Assembly: GCA_030998015.1 (NCBI GenBank)
Contig: JARWMV010000232.1
Location: forward strand, 930,001-994,000
Origin: Ceratorhiza oryzae-sativae
Taxonomy: Eukaryota > Basidiomycota > Agaricomycetes > Cantharellales > Ceratobasidiaceae
Direction of reading: 5' to 3'
DNA length: 64,000 nucleotides
Made by a program: the position numbers and the translations under genes. This document shows positions 11,813-23,603 of the stretch, piece by piece; position 1 is the first letter of the stretch, and each line of letters opens with the position of its first letter. The notes beneath the pieces were generated by a model that saw only the letters and a program-made list of their open reading frames with translations, made no database searches and was not told where the DNA came from.

Positions 11813-13116
11813 ATGTCTAATGTTAAAGGACCGGACGCAGAGCGTGTTCAAGAGGAAAATACATCGCTGCCACCTCAACGTGATGGAACAGCCCCACGCC
11901 CAGATCTATTCGACATGCCTTCGTATCGTTCGCAGTCGAATAATTCTTCAGGCTCCTCGATGTCACGCGAGTCTGACGACTCGGTTGCTTACCACCCACC
12001 AAATTTGGCCGAGCTCAAGGCGATGATCGATCTCCCACGAGAGGCCTGTACTCGGGAAGTTCGTTGTTGTATTCTACGAGTGGGTTTGACATGTTGAATG
12101 TTATTACTCGCGTTGGTAAGTATCTTGTTAGGCGTCTTGATATTGTTGATGCTCAATATATGCAGTTACGCGACCAAATCCAGTTGTCAATCTGGGACCG
12201 GTTGGTGAGATCGAGACTCGATTCCCGGCGACTATCAGGGCTTCCATTGACTAAACGCAATATCGTAGACCATTCTTGTTCATTTGTGGTAGTTGATCCT
12301 TACACCCCAGATCATGAAATAATATACTGCAGGTGAGGCTTTACGTCTCGGGCGGCGCGTCCAGACCTTTGAACTCGTTCCTATAGCCCTACATTTTGCC
12401 AACTGACCCAATATGGCCCAGAGGACATCCTGCGAAAAATTGTCGATTCCTTCAGTCGCCAACTGGTACGTAACATGTGAAGACCTACCCCAACCTCACT
12501 TATATGATTATTCCCAGGCCAAGTGGAGGCAGGCAGTCATCGCACTCATACGGACCACGAGGTATCAGGGGTCTTACATTTGAACCATCTTGGCTCTGGA
12601 ATGAATTTGAACATCATGATAGGCAGTGTCCATTTCAAGGAAGCAACTACCAATCACCGTGAATGTGAGTGTCCTTATATTTGGATCTAGCAGTTGGTTG
12701 GAACTCAACCGGATTAGGCCAAGTAACGTTGATTAACTACAAAAAGGCATGTGCTTGACTTAATTCTCTGCAACGGGCAACCTAATGTATGCTGTAGAAC
12801 GGCAACCCGTTTTTGAATCTGGTTACTATTGTCCCAATCACCTGGGACTCGGACAAAATCCGGTATCATGTTGGGTTCCAAGCAGACTTGGTCGAGGCGC
12901 CGAGGCAAATGATGGAAAACGTCCGTCAAGGAAGGTGTGTATTGTTTCGTGGTTTAGTAATTACATGACTGCAGCAATGAATCGGCTACAGGTATACCGT
13001 CAGTACTGGGCCGGTTAGGTGGCAAAGATAATCGCCGACTTTACAAATACGCCATTTCTTTGCCTCGAGGTTTTATGTTGACGTGTTTAAATTACGTAGT
13101 GACAGATCAGAAATAA
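11813..13116 (+). CDS. LOV-domain photoreceptor related to White Collar-1, short form with apparent frame breaks
   Basis: Splicing small exons by eye gives a LOV (PAS) domain. In order: FDMLNVITRV, TRPNPVVNLGPV, DHSCSFVVVDPYTPDHEIIYCS, LTQYGPEDIL, the flavin-cysteine motif NCRFLQSP at about 12440-12465, QVEAG, INYKK, and NPFLNLVTIVPITWDSDKIRYHVGFQADLVE at 12798-12890. In White Collar-1 this domain binds FAD/FMN and forms a light-driven cysteinyl adduct. The reading then ends at TAA 13114-13116, just after PSVLGRLGGKDNRRLY, so the later PAS domains, NLS and any zinc finger are not seen. Three single-base problems interrupt the frame: near 12041, in the A5 run at 12435-12439 directly before NCRFLQ, and near 12630. 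The intron at 12747 uses a GC donor. It may be a decayed or truncated paralogue, a short VVD-like LOV protein, or a sound gene with sequence errors. Confidence 0.68.
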
Positions 13117-13942
13117 AACTATTTCCATCACAATACTCATATATTTTATGTCAAACACCGCATACATATACCACCTAAACGCGTTTTGAGGGCGGTTATG
13201 ACCGTTGTGGATCTCCGGATCTCCTATAATCATACAGATGCACTTGGTAAGGAAAACGTCGATGAAAGTGTTTTGAGGGACCGCTTTATGCCCGATAAGA
13301 AATTCTTGGTCTCTTCCTGTAAATATATCATTGGCATCCAGACAGCACTGGATCATACAGGGACTCACAGGATCCAATAACGTTCGATTACGTTCAAAAT
13401 CACAGCGGAACCAGGCGACGGTTTCACGGCGAGAAGATAAATCGGGGATAGCTAGAAGACATGAGTTGAATGCTTCACGGTAGCTTCAAAGGTAGCAACT
13501 TGCCGCGGCACGTTCGTATAACCTGTCGATATACTGATCGAGCTTCTGCTTGTAAAACAAAGTGTCGGAGTGATAAACCGACGGATGGCAGAGCACGACG
13601 ATTCATTTGTATGCGTAGTTAGGTTATACGCCTTCCGGTTTCGTTCGGTATCAAGCCGTTGTTGACCGGCCGTTTGTTTAAATACAGGTTCAAACGACCT
13701 CACGAAACGCGAGTGGCCGTAGCGCTGACAACCAAAGTGGTCAGGGGCGGCAACCTCCGTTAAACACACGTGACCCAAAGCGCTTAGCCAGAACCATCCA
13801 TCCTCATTCGCACCCACCGCATCCCAGTCGCAAACCCAGCCCCCCAAATCTCACGTTTCCCCAGAAATCTGATTAAACAAAATCGATGGGTACGTGGCTA
13901 TATCTACCGGTTTCTATACGTTGAAGTCAATTGCGCCTATAG
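13117..13942. other. Intergenic region, LOV gene to 4E-T-like gene
   Basis: No gene is supported. Minus-strand frames at 13087-13377 and 13452-13847 show no motif. The missing PAS domains expected after the LOV domain were looked for here and not seen. The right end should be the promoter of the next gene; a possible small non-coding exon lies around 13886. Confidence 0.4.
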
Positions 13943-16900
13943 ATGATGCAGCGCCGAACCTGGATCAAGGTATCTGACTTTGGACTTTTGTCTCATAGAA
14001 TCCGCTGAAATCTTCATCCTATCCAGCCCAAACATCCGATAATAATAGTCCAGAGATACCCACAGGAAAAACTCCCGAACCCAATACCCGAACATTTGTC
14101 CAATACACCCGCGCGGAGCTACTTTACCTTAGTAAATCCCCCCTAGTGAAAATTCCAGATGGCATGCCTCCTTTCAAGGAGTGGTTTGGGTAAGTTCGAA
14201 TCAAAGCCTATGGATACGTGGAATCCTGATTGTGTCTTACACCAACAGAGAACTAAGCGAACTTGGAGCTGCAGCGAGAAAGGAGCCAGCCTCGGACTCT
14301 CTGGGGCCACTTGCTCGAGACCGTAGGTAAGCCTACCCCGCTGAGGTTACCGCAACAATACGATATCTCAATATATCTCCATTTACCTCCTCCCACTATA
14401 TAGATTCCGACGAGATGCCGAGGATGGAGATGGAGCACGCGGTACGCCTTTTAGTGCTAATCACGTTGCTGTAGATCTAAACTATTGGTTTAGAGTCGCT
14501 CTCATCCGGACGCCCTACCTTCAAGAACCCCCTTTCTTTCTCTCAAAGCTCTGGTTCGACCATGGGAAGCTTTCGCCATACACCTTCGCGGCTCGATGCG
14601 GATGCTAGGCGGGAGGAGCGTGAACGCGAGCGCGAGCGTGAGGGACGACGCGACACTGAAAATTTGCGGAACGTAAGCTGCTTTTCTCCATTTATTTCTG
14701 CCGCGGTGAGATATTAAATAAACGACACAGTTGAGTGTGCAATTTGACCGGGAACGCCGTGATCGCGAAGCTGCTCCACATCTTCCCCGTGCTGTATCTG
14801 GTACATCCGGATCGAATGGGCGAGACGCTAAAGGGCGCGAGCTGGCTCGTGAATCACGCGACACTACGAAAGAGCCCGCTCGCGAGTCCCGTAGGGGTAG
14901 GGGAGACGATAGCAACGACTGGCGACGAGCACGGGAAGACGATGGCCGACCACGTAGCCGTAGTCGTGCAAGGACTGGAAAGGGTACGAGGCTTATGAGT
15001 CTATGCATCGTACAGCTCACATATGCTACCAGCAGGGGATCGTGAACCTGCCAACGGCCAAAAACGAGAGCGGGACAACTGGGTATCTGCAGAGGACCGC
15101 CGGGGAGGTGGCGCCAACGGACGCCGACGAGGTGCAGAAGAAAGCAAACCAAAAGAAGAGCGAGCTACTGCCAAGAACGAGCGTGATAAGTCCGCGAAGG
15201 AAGAACAAGAGCCAGCTTGGATGGGCGAATATATCCCCGAAGCGGGAACCAAGGGGATCCTTGGCTCTGGAGGCGAGGACAGTATACAAGCCTGGAAGCG
15301 CGAGCTCAAAGAGAAAGAGCGTGGAACTCAAGGAGGCGAGATGGATGCGCTTGAAGATGATGGCCTGGAAGACGAGATCGCTCGGATGAAGTTGGTGGAA
15401 GAGAAGGCAAAGCAAGACAAGATTATCTTGGGTGGCGATGACGGTCTGGACGAGATTCAAAGATTCAAGAAGATGATGCAAGAATCCGACAAGAAGCGTC
15501 GAGAGGAAGCAGAGCGCAACGCTAGAGAGCTCGCGGGGAAACTTGATGCTCAGCCAGAAGTTGAGCAAACGACCAGCAATGCTGCACCAAACACCCTTCC
15601 AGTTCCCCCTGGCCTCTCTAAACCCACCACAGAATCACCTTCGGTCCCTACGCCACCTCCTGTCCCAGAACCAAGTGCCTCGGCCAATAGCCGCATTGGT
15701 GGGGTGTCGCTATCTCCGGGCTGGCCTGTGTCGTCTGCTGTGACTCCATCCGCAGCAAGCGCTAGCTTATCTTCGCCTGGGTGGACACAATCAGGTGGTT
15801 CTCTTCCTGACTCTTCAACGTCGAATCCTCGCCTCTCTCCGCTCCAATCTCGACGCTTCACGCAAGATGGCAACGCTCCTCAAGTGGGCGGCCAAGATGG
15901 CTCTCAGGTCGGCACTCGAAGCACCAGTCGGTTCGCAAACTTCTTTGGTGACAAGCAGCGCGAGCCAACTGGCCCCGCACCTCGGTTTAACGATAACCCG
16001 GCTCCGAGTGCGCCTCACTCATCCTATCTGGCAACGTCAAACGAGCCCCAATTGCTAGAGACACTACTTGCCAGGCTCGCTGAGTCTCAGGTACGAAAAT
16101 ACAGTGCACGCAGCGCATTCCATTACTGATGACTTTTGCGAAGATGCGCCCTCAAACGCAACCCATAAACCAAACCCAAGATCGTGCATTCGGTCAAAGG
16201 ATGCAGGGCATGCAGCAAGCGCAATACGGAAATGCACCCACGCAAAACACCATGAGCATGCATCCTGCACCCCCTTTGATTCAACACCAACGGCAACAGC
16301 TCTCTCTTCACCAGCAACAACAACAGCTCCTGTCTAGCCTTAATGCCAATAGCGTGCTACCCGGCAACTCCGGTGGCCTACAGAACATAAACCAAGGCGC
16401 TGTGCCTCACAATCCCAGCGGCCTAAGCTCAGGGATCCTCAACCCAAGTCTCAATCTGGATATTGATGGTCGATTCGTGAGCGACAACCTTGTCCCCGGC
16501 CTGCGCCCGCGCAATGGCTCGATCGGATTCGACGAGGATTTCCAAGTAAACCCCGCAGGTGGGATGAGTCGAATAGCTATGCAGCAGCATCGGCCTCAGC
16601 AATCCTTTGAGGCACTCCACGGGCGACCCCAGCAGCAACAACCATTGTTCAACGTAGGCAACCGTACCCCATCCGGGGGCTATCGCAATGGGCCGTCTCC
16701 GATTGGTGGGCACAACCCAAACCCTATGCAGCGCGCGCCAGATCTGCAACAGTACATGGGTGGCGGCACAGGGTCACTTGGTGGCATAGGCGGTGGATCA
16801 GGGAGCGTCAACGGACCGCAACAGCAGTACGCCAACCGACTTGGGGGAATAGGAAACCTCGGTGGGATGCTTGGCGCAAGTGGGCCTGTTAACCAACCTC

Positions 16901-17241
16901 GGTTTGACGACCGACAGCGCATGCAACAGGGCCAGAATGCGTCCATGCATCACCAACCGGGACAATCCCTATCGGGTATGGGCGGGCTCCCGCTCGATTT
17001 CGGTCTTATTCAGCAGCAGCCGCCACAGCGACAAATGCCTCGGGGCGCGGGTGGCTATGGTATTCAACAGAATCAAGCTTCGATGGGTCCTCGGAATGGT
17101 TCTGGCCTACACGGGCTAGGCGTGCAGCAGTACCCAGGGCATATGCACAACGATTTTGTGGTGCAGCCCAACCAGAACGCCAACGCCAACGATATCATGG
17201 CCATGTTCCTCGCTAACCAAGGCAACAACATGGGCGCTTGA
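13943..17241 (+). CDS. eIF4E-transporter (4E-T)-like translational regulator
   Basis: Near the N-terminus is a canonical eIF4E-binding motif YxxxxL-phi: FVQYTRAELLYLSKSP followed by PDGMPPFKEWFG (about 14094-14190), the arrangement found in 4E-T and related cap-binding repressors. Next come charged RE/RD-rich exons, then EPAWMGEYIPE at about 15210 and a helical stretch with DEIARMKLVEEKAKQDK and DEIQRFKKMMQESDKKRREEAERN. After a Pro/Ser linker and an intron at about 16090-16143, the C-terminal 360 residues are Gln-, Asn- and Gly-rich, with QQQ runs and NDIMAMFLANQG near the end. This looks prion-like, as in P-body proteins. Known role of the family: brings eIF4E to P-bodies and represses translation. 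The start (ATG ATG at 13943) is inferred from splicing an upstream exon and is the weakest point; no frame break was found. Confidence 0.72.
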
Positions 17242-20200
17242 TAGATGGTCAAGAAGATTAGGCACGCGTCACGGTATTTTCACTCAACTATATGTCTAAG
17301 TTCAGGTTTCTTTCCCGACGCGTTCATGAAATCCCCTGTACTATTTTGCCTGTGCCCAGTTGGATCCAAGTTGAACTCTGCGAGTCGCTGTCGATTTTGG
17401 CTACGGCACCCCATTCTTGTCCACTACATGCATATATCGAATTGGAGTTTCAGTCAATGATAGGGGCAAACGATTAAGATGCCTAATTGGTGCCCGTCAC
17501 CCGCTTCAGCCCAGGAGAGCAAGAATTTCTCACAAAGTGTCAAGATGAGCGTAGGTACGAGATCGCTGGCATATCAGCACAGCATATTCGATCGGTGGTC
17601 GACGTGGGGATGATTCGGTGATGAGGGTGATATATATTCCTCACAATTCCGCGCAAGCCAGAGGGGAAGAATGACGCGCAATGACCTACGACCGCCTGCC
17701 ATGACCGTATGGCCATGCGTCCAAATCGCATACAACGTACGCGGGGTGCAAATGGGCAGCGGAGAAAGATCAGCCGGTGATATGTAGACAAATCGGAAGT
17801 GCCACGGTCTCCATGGTTGTGAGTAGGGCAAGGCTGGGGCGTTCTGTTCTAGCCTTGGGGCAATCGAAGAGTAATTGTATTTTAAAATGCCAAAGCTAAA
17901 TAGGAATTCAATCTGATGCTCACAGCTAGGATTTCACGCACTGGAAGACGCGGTTGCAACTCGACCGCGTAATCCCGTTAATATCGCAAAAAGGTACAAG
18001 CATGATTCGTACTACCCGAGCAGGGTCAGAATATTCAACAGATGAATTTTTGTTCTCACAAAGCCGCCCACTAAAGGGAGCTCGGCGTTTGCTAAGCACG
18101 GACCTTTTCTGTAGGCCCATGTGCGCTTGGAATGGAATTTGTTCTATGCGAAGAAAAGCGCGCCTGCCGGTGATTTGATTGCCGCTTCGGGAATCCATTC
18201 CCGGGATCCATATTTGGCAGGTTGTCATGCGCTACACGTGGATCCGACGCACGCCACGATCAGCGCCTAACTGCGAAGTGGGGGTAGAACGAGTGGCGCT
18301 AGTCTTGCCCGTCCAGCTCGGTGAAAAAAGGAGTGAGATGTGGGTGGCGGGTGTGCATATATGTCGAAATCGTCACCAAAAAATGTTTCAGAGGACAAAA
18401 CTCGACTCGAAGCATTGTTTCGCCGAGAGAAGTCGACTGGGAAATCTTGGCTTTTTCACGAAACGACATCCGGAGTCAGCCCGGATCGCCTTGGTTGCCG
18501 TTGGGACAGGTCCGCGCTAACCGGCAACGACGATCGCTAGCGATGTACCAGCCGCTAGGAGCTTGCGACTATCTCCTTCGGGGCACATGAGTCAGATAGA
18601 TTACCAGTTAATCATCATGCGAGCAGAGCATAAAAAGTCCAATGCCCGAGCGAATCGATGTAAAGATGCGTTCGCAAGGATCGTCCCTTCACAAATCCTT
18701 CACACACTTCAGGTGGGGAACCCGATCCAATTAGGCAGGCGGCGGGTCCTAGGATCAATCTTCCTTGAGACAAAGCTTGATGGGAAATGGATGCCTAGCC
18801 ACGTCCGATGGATCTAGCGCCGACAACAACGGCAGATAAGCCGACAGATGCCATGAATGATATACTTGGGCATCAAATGAGCGCGTTCGGAGTGCTATCG
18901 GCCCTGGGTGTAGGGTCCGCTAGGGGGGACGCATGTTTCTGACCCCACGATGTGCTGGGGGCTGGGTCTCGTGCGCGCAGATTTCGGGAGCACAGATGGT
19001 GGCTGGTGAGATGACTAGGACACGGCCATCGAGCCCATCGAGCATGCGATGTGAGCATTCGAGGGGCAAACAGTTGGTAGACGGTATATCTATGCGCTTG
19101 GGCGGAAGCAAATGAGTAGTGTGTGTGTAAAAGCGTCGCTGCCTCGAGGAGTCTCAGTTGTGTACCTGACACACCGCTCTTGGAACCGAAGCCGGGGACT
19201 TCAGGATCCCTCCCTTAGTGCGCCATCCGAATTTGCTGAATTGCCCCGCCTGCTGTGGCAGACAACCCATTGCCTCCCTCACCCTCCCTCCACCGACCCG
19301 CGCGACGTTTACTTGACCGTCTCCGTCGCCCGCCCCGCCAGTCGCCCCGCCCGCACAGACGATCCCAGATCCGTCAGCAGGCCTTCGATTCGAGCTCGTT
19401 TGCTCCGGCTTTCCGACTGGTCATCACCTCGCCGCACCACACGTGCCGAAACCCTCATTCATTCGTATCCTTTATAACTTCCGGGCTTTGTCCTATTTTT
19501 TTTTCTCCCTCTCAACCTCGATAGTTTGCTTTTCGGTCTCCAACTACTAGTCATTCATTACTACTGTCTCGTCTGTCTCTGGTCCGCGTAATATTTGGTC
19601 GTCTCTCGCGTCGTCTGTGAGTCGCTACGCTTTTTTTTTTCTGCGTTGCCGCCGGCTAATATTTCGCAGTTAAAAGTTGCCATACAATCGCCTACGTACT
19701 CATTCGTTTGTGTGCGTTGCTCCTGCCTGCTCCTAATCGTGAGTGGTTTGTTTGCGCTGTCTCACCCGGCTGGTGGCGCTGGCATGGTCCACGTGCGATG
19801 CAAGACATGTGTGCTCACTATGCGTCGCAGATTGGACCTTTTTTCTTCTCTCGGACCCCGCAAGATTGCTCCGTGATATCGCTGGTGAGTTGTGTTTATT
19901 TTATGAATCTGTGGTACCGGACGCGCTGCTCGCCGGAGGCATGACGGCCGGATGGGGCACGTGACGGGAACGTCATCGTGACTGGTGGTCACGCCCTTCA
20001 CATAGACCCTTGGAGGCTGTATGCTCGCCCGGAGCGCCGGGTCTGGCGGGGTCAAAAGGGCTGGGGCTCGCGCGGGCAAGCATATTTCTGCTCCCTGTCG
20101 CACAGCTCGGCACAGGCATCGTCGCCTTGCTCGCCGCTGCCCACACCAGCCGCGCCCGACCGCCCTCCGTCGCGCCGGCTTCACCCTCGTTGCTCTCCTC

Positions 20201-20545
20201 ACTCCCCTGTTCGGCGCTGGCACTGACTCCCGTTCGTTTCATCTCTCGATACCTTCAGCCATCCTATTCCCCCTCCTGGACCGCTTCACTGCTGCTCTAG
20301 GACCACCACCACCACATCCACTGATATCCATCCGTGAGTCGCCCCGTCCGTTTCGGGTCCGTGCCCCATCTGCTCCCGCCGCACTCACGTGCGTGCAGCG
20401 ACCGAGCCCCCCTATTCCCATCTACAAAAGCCCCAGACCTGCCTGGGCCGCTCGCTCCTGTCCACGACCCACCCCGCTCGTTTACATCGACCAGCCAACA
20501 CTGCACTCCACCTGTCTTTACACATACATAATTTTAACGATCGCG
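17242..20545. other. Long intergenic region and cyclin leader
   Basis: No gene is supported in 17.2-19.2 kb; frames there are short and motif-free. From about 19200 to 20545 the sequence is strongly C/T-rich (for example runs near 19260-19330, 19495-19510 and a T10 near 19631). This resembles the long pyrimidine-rich 5' leaders of highly expressed or cell-cycle genes in basidiomycetes. Several short upstream ATGs precede the cyclin start. Confidence 0.45.
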
Positions 20546-22154
20546 ATGCTAACTGCTTCTCTCGCCTTGCCCCCTCTTGCTACCGCTTTGTCCGCCCCGG
20601 CGCTCGCCCGTCCTCGACCCGAAATTGACCATGATTCGCACCGGATCGTCGCCTCCGCAACACAGCCCTTTCCTCAGCCTCGCACCATGAAGGCCACCAA
20701 CCCCACCACCCGCGCGTCCCGCGGCCCCTATTCCAAGGCCAGGCGCACATCCACGATGACCTCCGTGTCGTCTCCCAACGGCGTCGCCAAGACCCGCTCC
20801 TCGTCCTCGGCCCACACCCACCGCCGCACCCCCTCCAACCCCTCGTCGATGGACGTCCTCAAGCGCCAACGCACCATGCAGCTCAACGCGCTATCCAGGG
20901 ATGTCAAGAAGCTTCTGGAGGAGGAGTACAGGGACGACGTTATCCAATACATGCATGATATGGAGGTTGGTCCGATTTAATCCTGTCAGGGGGGCGTCCA
21001 GCTTAAAACTCCGCCCGATAGAAACGAACAATGTCTTCATCCGCCGCCATGGACATGCAACCAGAACTCCAGTGGGACATGCGCCCCTGTCTGGTCGACT
21101 TTCTCATCGAGGTCCACCTGCAGTTTCGCCTCCGGCCCGAGACGCTGTACCTTGCGCTCAACATTGTAGACCGATACGTCTCGCGACGAGTCGTCTACAA
21201 GAAGCACTACCAGCTCGTCGGATGCTCCGCGCTCTGGATTGCTGCCAAGTTTGAGGACGCAAAGGACCGTGTGCCGACCGTCCAGGACCTGCACACCATG
21301 TGCCGATCCACCTATGACGAGTCTGCCTTTATCCAGATGGAGGGCCACGTTTTGGCGACCATTCAATGGACTGTCGGTCACCCGACCGCCGAGTCCTGGT
21401 TGCGGATTGCATGCACCAACGTTTGTTTCGAGGATACCGAGACGCAGCACATCGCTCGTTTTATCATGGAGACGACACTGTTTTACCGCGAGTTCATCGA
21501 CTACCCGCCCTCTGTTCTCGCCAACGCGTCGCTGCTGCTCGGTCGTCACGTTCTCGGCAAGGCTCGAAGAGTGAGTTGGGCTGGTCGCCATCGTTTTTGA
21601 TGCACTAACCAGGGTTCTAGGCTCATGAGATGACACCCGAAATTCTCGAGGTGGTCCGCCTGCTAGACGAAATCTATGCCACGCGGATACAAGAGCTCTC
21701 GCCTGTCGTTGTCGAAAAGTACAATCCCTCGTACTTTTCCAATGCTTCGGCCAAGACCGTGCGATTCTACCTCAACGGCGGTCGATTCGATTTCACTCCT
21801 ATCCCTGTTCTTGCCCCCGTCACCCCTCTCGGCCCTCGCCGTTCCCTCTCTTCCCGGTCAATGTCGGTCTGCAGCAACATGTCGGAAGTTAGCACCCCCA
21901 GCACTTGTTCCGAAACCGATGATGAGATGCCCATCACCCCCCACACACCTATGTTCCCCCTGCACGCGTCCAACGCGCCGTTTATGGTCACTCGGGACAA
22001 GGAAAACGTTCCTTCTGGTGGCCAGCGTGCCAATGCGCTCAAGGCGACGGGTGATGAGGACACTTCAATGCACTTTGGTGGATCTAACCACTTCAGCATT
22101 CTCTATGGACAACAACGATCAGCGCTCTCTGATCTGAATGCCTCGCGAGGATAG
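20546..22154 (+). CDS. Cyclin, probably G1/S (Cln type)
   Basis: The cyclin box is clear: DMRPCLVDFLIEVHLQFRLR, ETLYLALNIVDRYVSRR, HYQLVGCSALWIAAKFEDAK, VPTVQDLHTMC, and MEGHVLATIQWTVGHPTAESWL (21070-21400), followed by the second fold with FYREFIDYPPSVLANASLLL. The Arg and Lys/Glu residues that contact the CDK (the R of MRPCLVDF, the K of AAKFEDA) are present. Exon 1 holds a basic, Ser/Thr-rich N-terminus (from 20546, or from ATG 20687 in the same frame). An intron at about 20966-21019 and one at 21571-21620 join three exons. The tail is Ser/Thr-Pro-rich, with TPHTPM and SDLNASRG before TAG at 22152-22154, and is likely phosphorylated. It would act with a Cdc28/Cdk1 kinase. The match in feel to basidiomycete Cln1 is recall, not a search. 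No frame break was seen. Confidence 0.87.
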
Positions 22155-23603
22155 TTGATTCACCTTCGATAGTCCGTGTATATTGTTTTGTCCAAACTTG
22201 CATCTTATCTTTGTTCGTTCCGGTACTGTGTTACTATCTCGTTTCTCTCATCGCTCTCCGTGCTCAGCCAACGCCGCAATGTACTACCATACACGCACCG
22301 GTCTTTCCATCTGCAACTTTTTTTTCATCAGCATGCATCCCAATCTTCATCGTCTCGTCAATTTCCTGAACCAACAAGACTGCCTGTCCCTCTGATTGCG
22401 TGGACTATACGGCTCGTGGACCGGCGTGTACACCCGCTTTAGTTTCTCGGTCGTTGATATTGGACAGTCTTTCATCTTTCTTTACTTGCGCAATCACCTT
22501 CCCGATCCACTTGTCGTTTTACCAATATCACTGTGCTCACAATCATCCGTTTTCCTTTTTACCCAATTGCAGCCGCCCCTTTCACGTTAGCTATTTTCCA
22601 CTCCTTGCGACGGTGCCGACCTGGCGCATTGTTATTCTTTATTTAACATTTCCTTCTGCGTCGGTCGTACCGTGTAGCCCGTCGCTTGTGAGAGTTATCG
22701 CTACCCTGTTACATCTGCCAGCTGTTAAACCATACATCCATCCATCTTACCCTGAGCGCTATATCGCGAACGAGCTAATAGTTGAGCTGCCAAAAAGCAC
22801 GCGAGTGTGACAAAAACAAATCCAGGTGACTTCCGGCTTCGGGCTAGGCTGATCGTTCTCGACCAGAAGGTTGGTCTCCGAAGTTCACACTCAGCCCAAA
22901 GGCCACGAGGCCGGAGATGTATATATGCCCACGTTAAGGCAGCTCGTGTGGGGATGGCGCCATGCATGCAAAGAGTAATTCAAGAATACGGTCTGGATAT
23001 AAACGTTTTGGCGTGCAAGGGTTGTTCCACCCTCTGGAACCATACGACATTTCTCAGTTATCTCGCCCATATTGACTTACCCATAGGAAAGGTACTTTCA
23101 GCCTTATTCGGTTGACGGCATCAGACACTTTATCACGTCGCCCAGGCCCTCTTGTTAGGCATGGATTCCAGGACCGGAAGGCAAGCGAAGAGGTTTCAGT
23201 TTACACACCCACCCATTCAATCTTTCTATATTCTACTGCTGAACATGCAGTGCATTCTCGTCACCCGTGCTTACTAGGCAGTTTGACACCGACAAAGACG
23301 CCCGTCACACACCTTGCAGCATGCATCGCAATAATTTCGGTCCGACCTTGATCGCGACAGGCGATACCGTTACGGCCGCAGACGCTTGGGCCGAGTGATG
23401 CGCGTGTAGGATGATGGGAGGAACGGTCTGTAATTTGGTTATCACCCTCGACTTCATTTTCTATGCTCCGACCGTGTTCCCGCAATTCCATTGTATTCAA
23501 TGACGACCCGGAAGGCGCCGGTATAGTTTACACATAACACAAAGAACGAACGCGCGCGGAGCACATGGTGTGTGTGTTTTTTTCCGAGGGGACTGCCAAG
23601 GCC
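22155..23603. other. Intergenic region between cyclin and oxidoreductase 3' ends
   Basis: The region contains the 3' UTR of the cyclin (C/T-rich to about 22600) and the 3' end of the minus-strand oxidoreductase. The 102-residue frame at 22807-23115 has no recognisable motif, and no further gene is seen. Confidence 0.45.

Noticed and set aside
14502..15568. Minus-strand frames opposite the 4E-T-like gene
   Set aside because: Ser/Arg/Leu-rich mirror of the charged exons, with no domain.
21037..21636. 199-residue minus-strand frame opposite the cyclin
   Set aside because: It is antisense to the cyclin box, whose motifs are clear, and it has no motif of its own.
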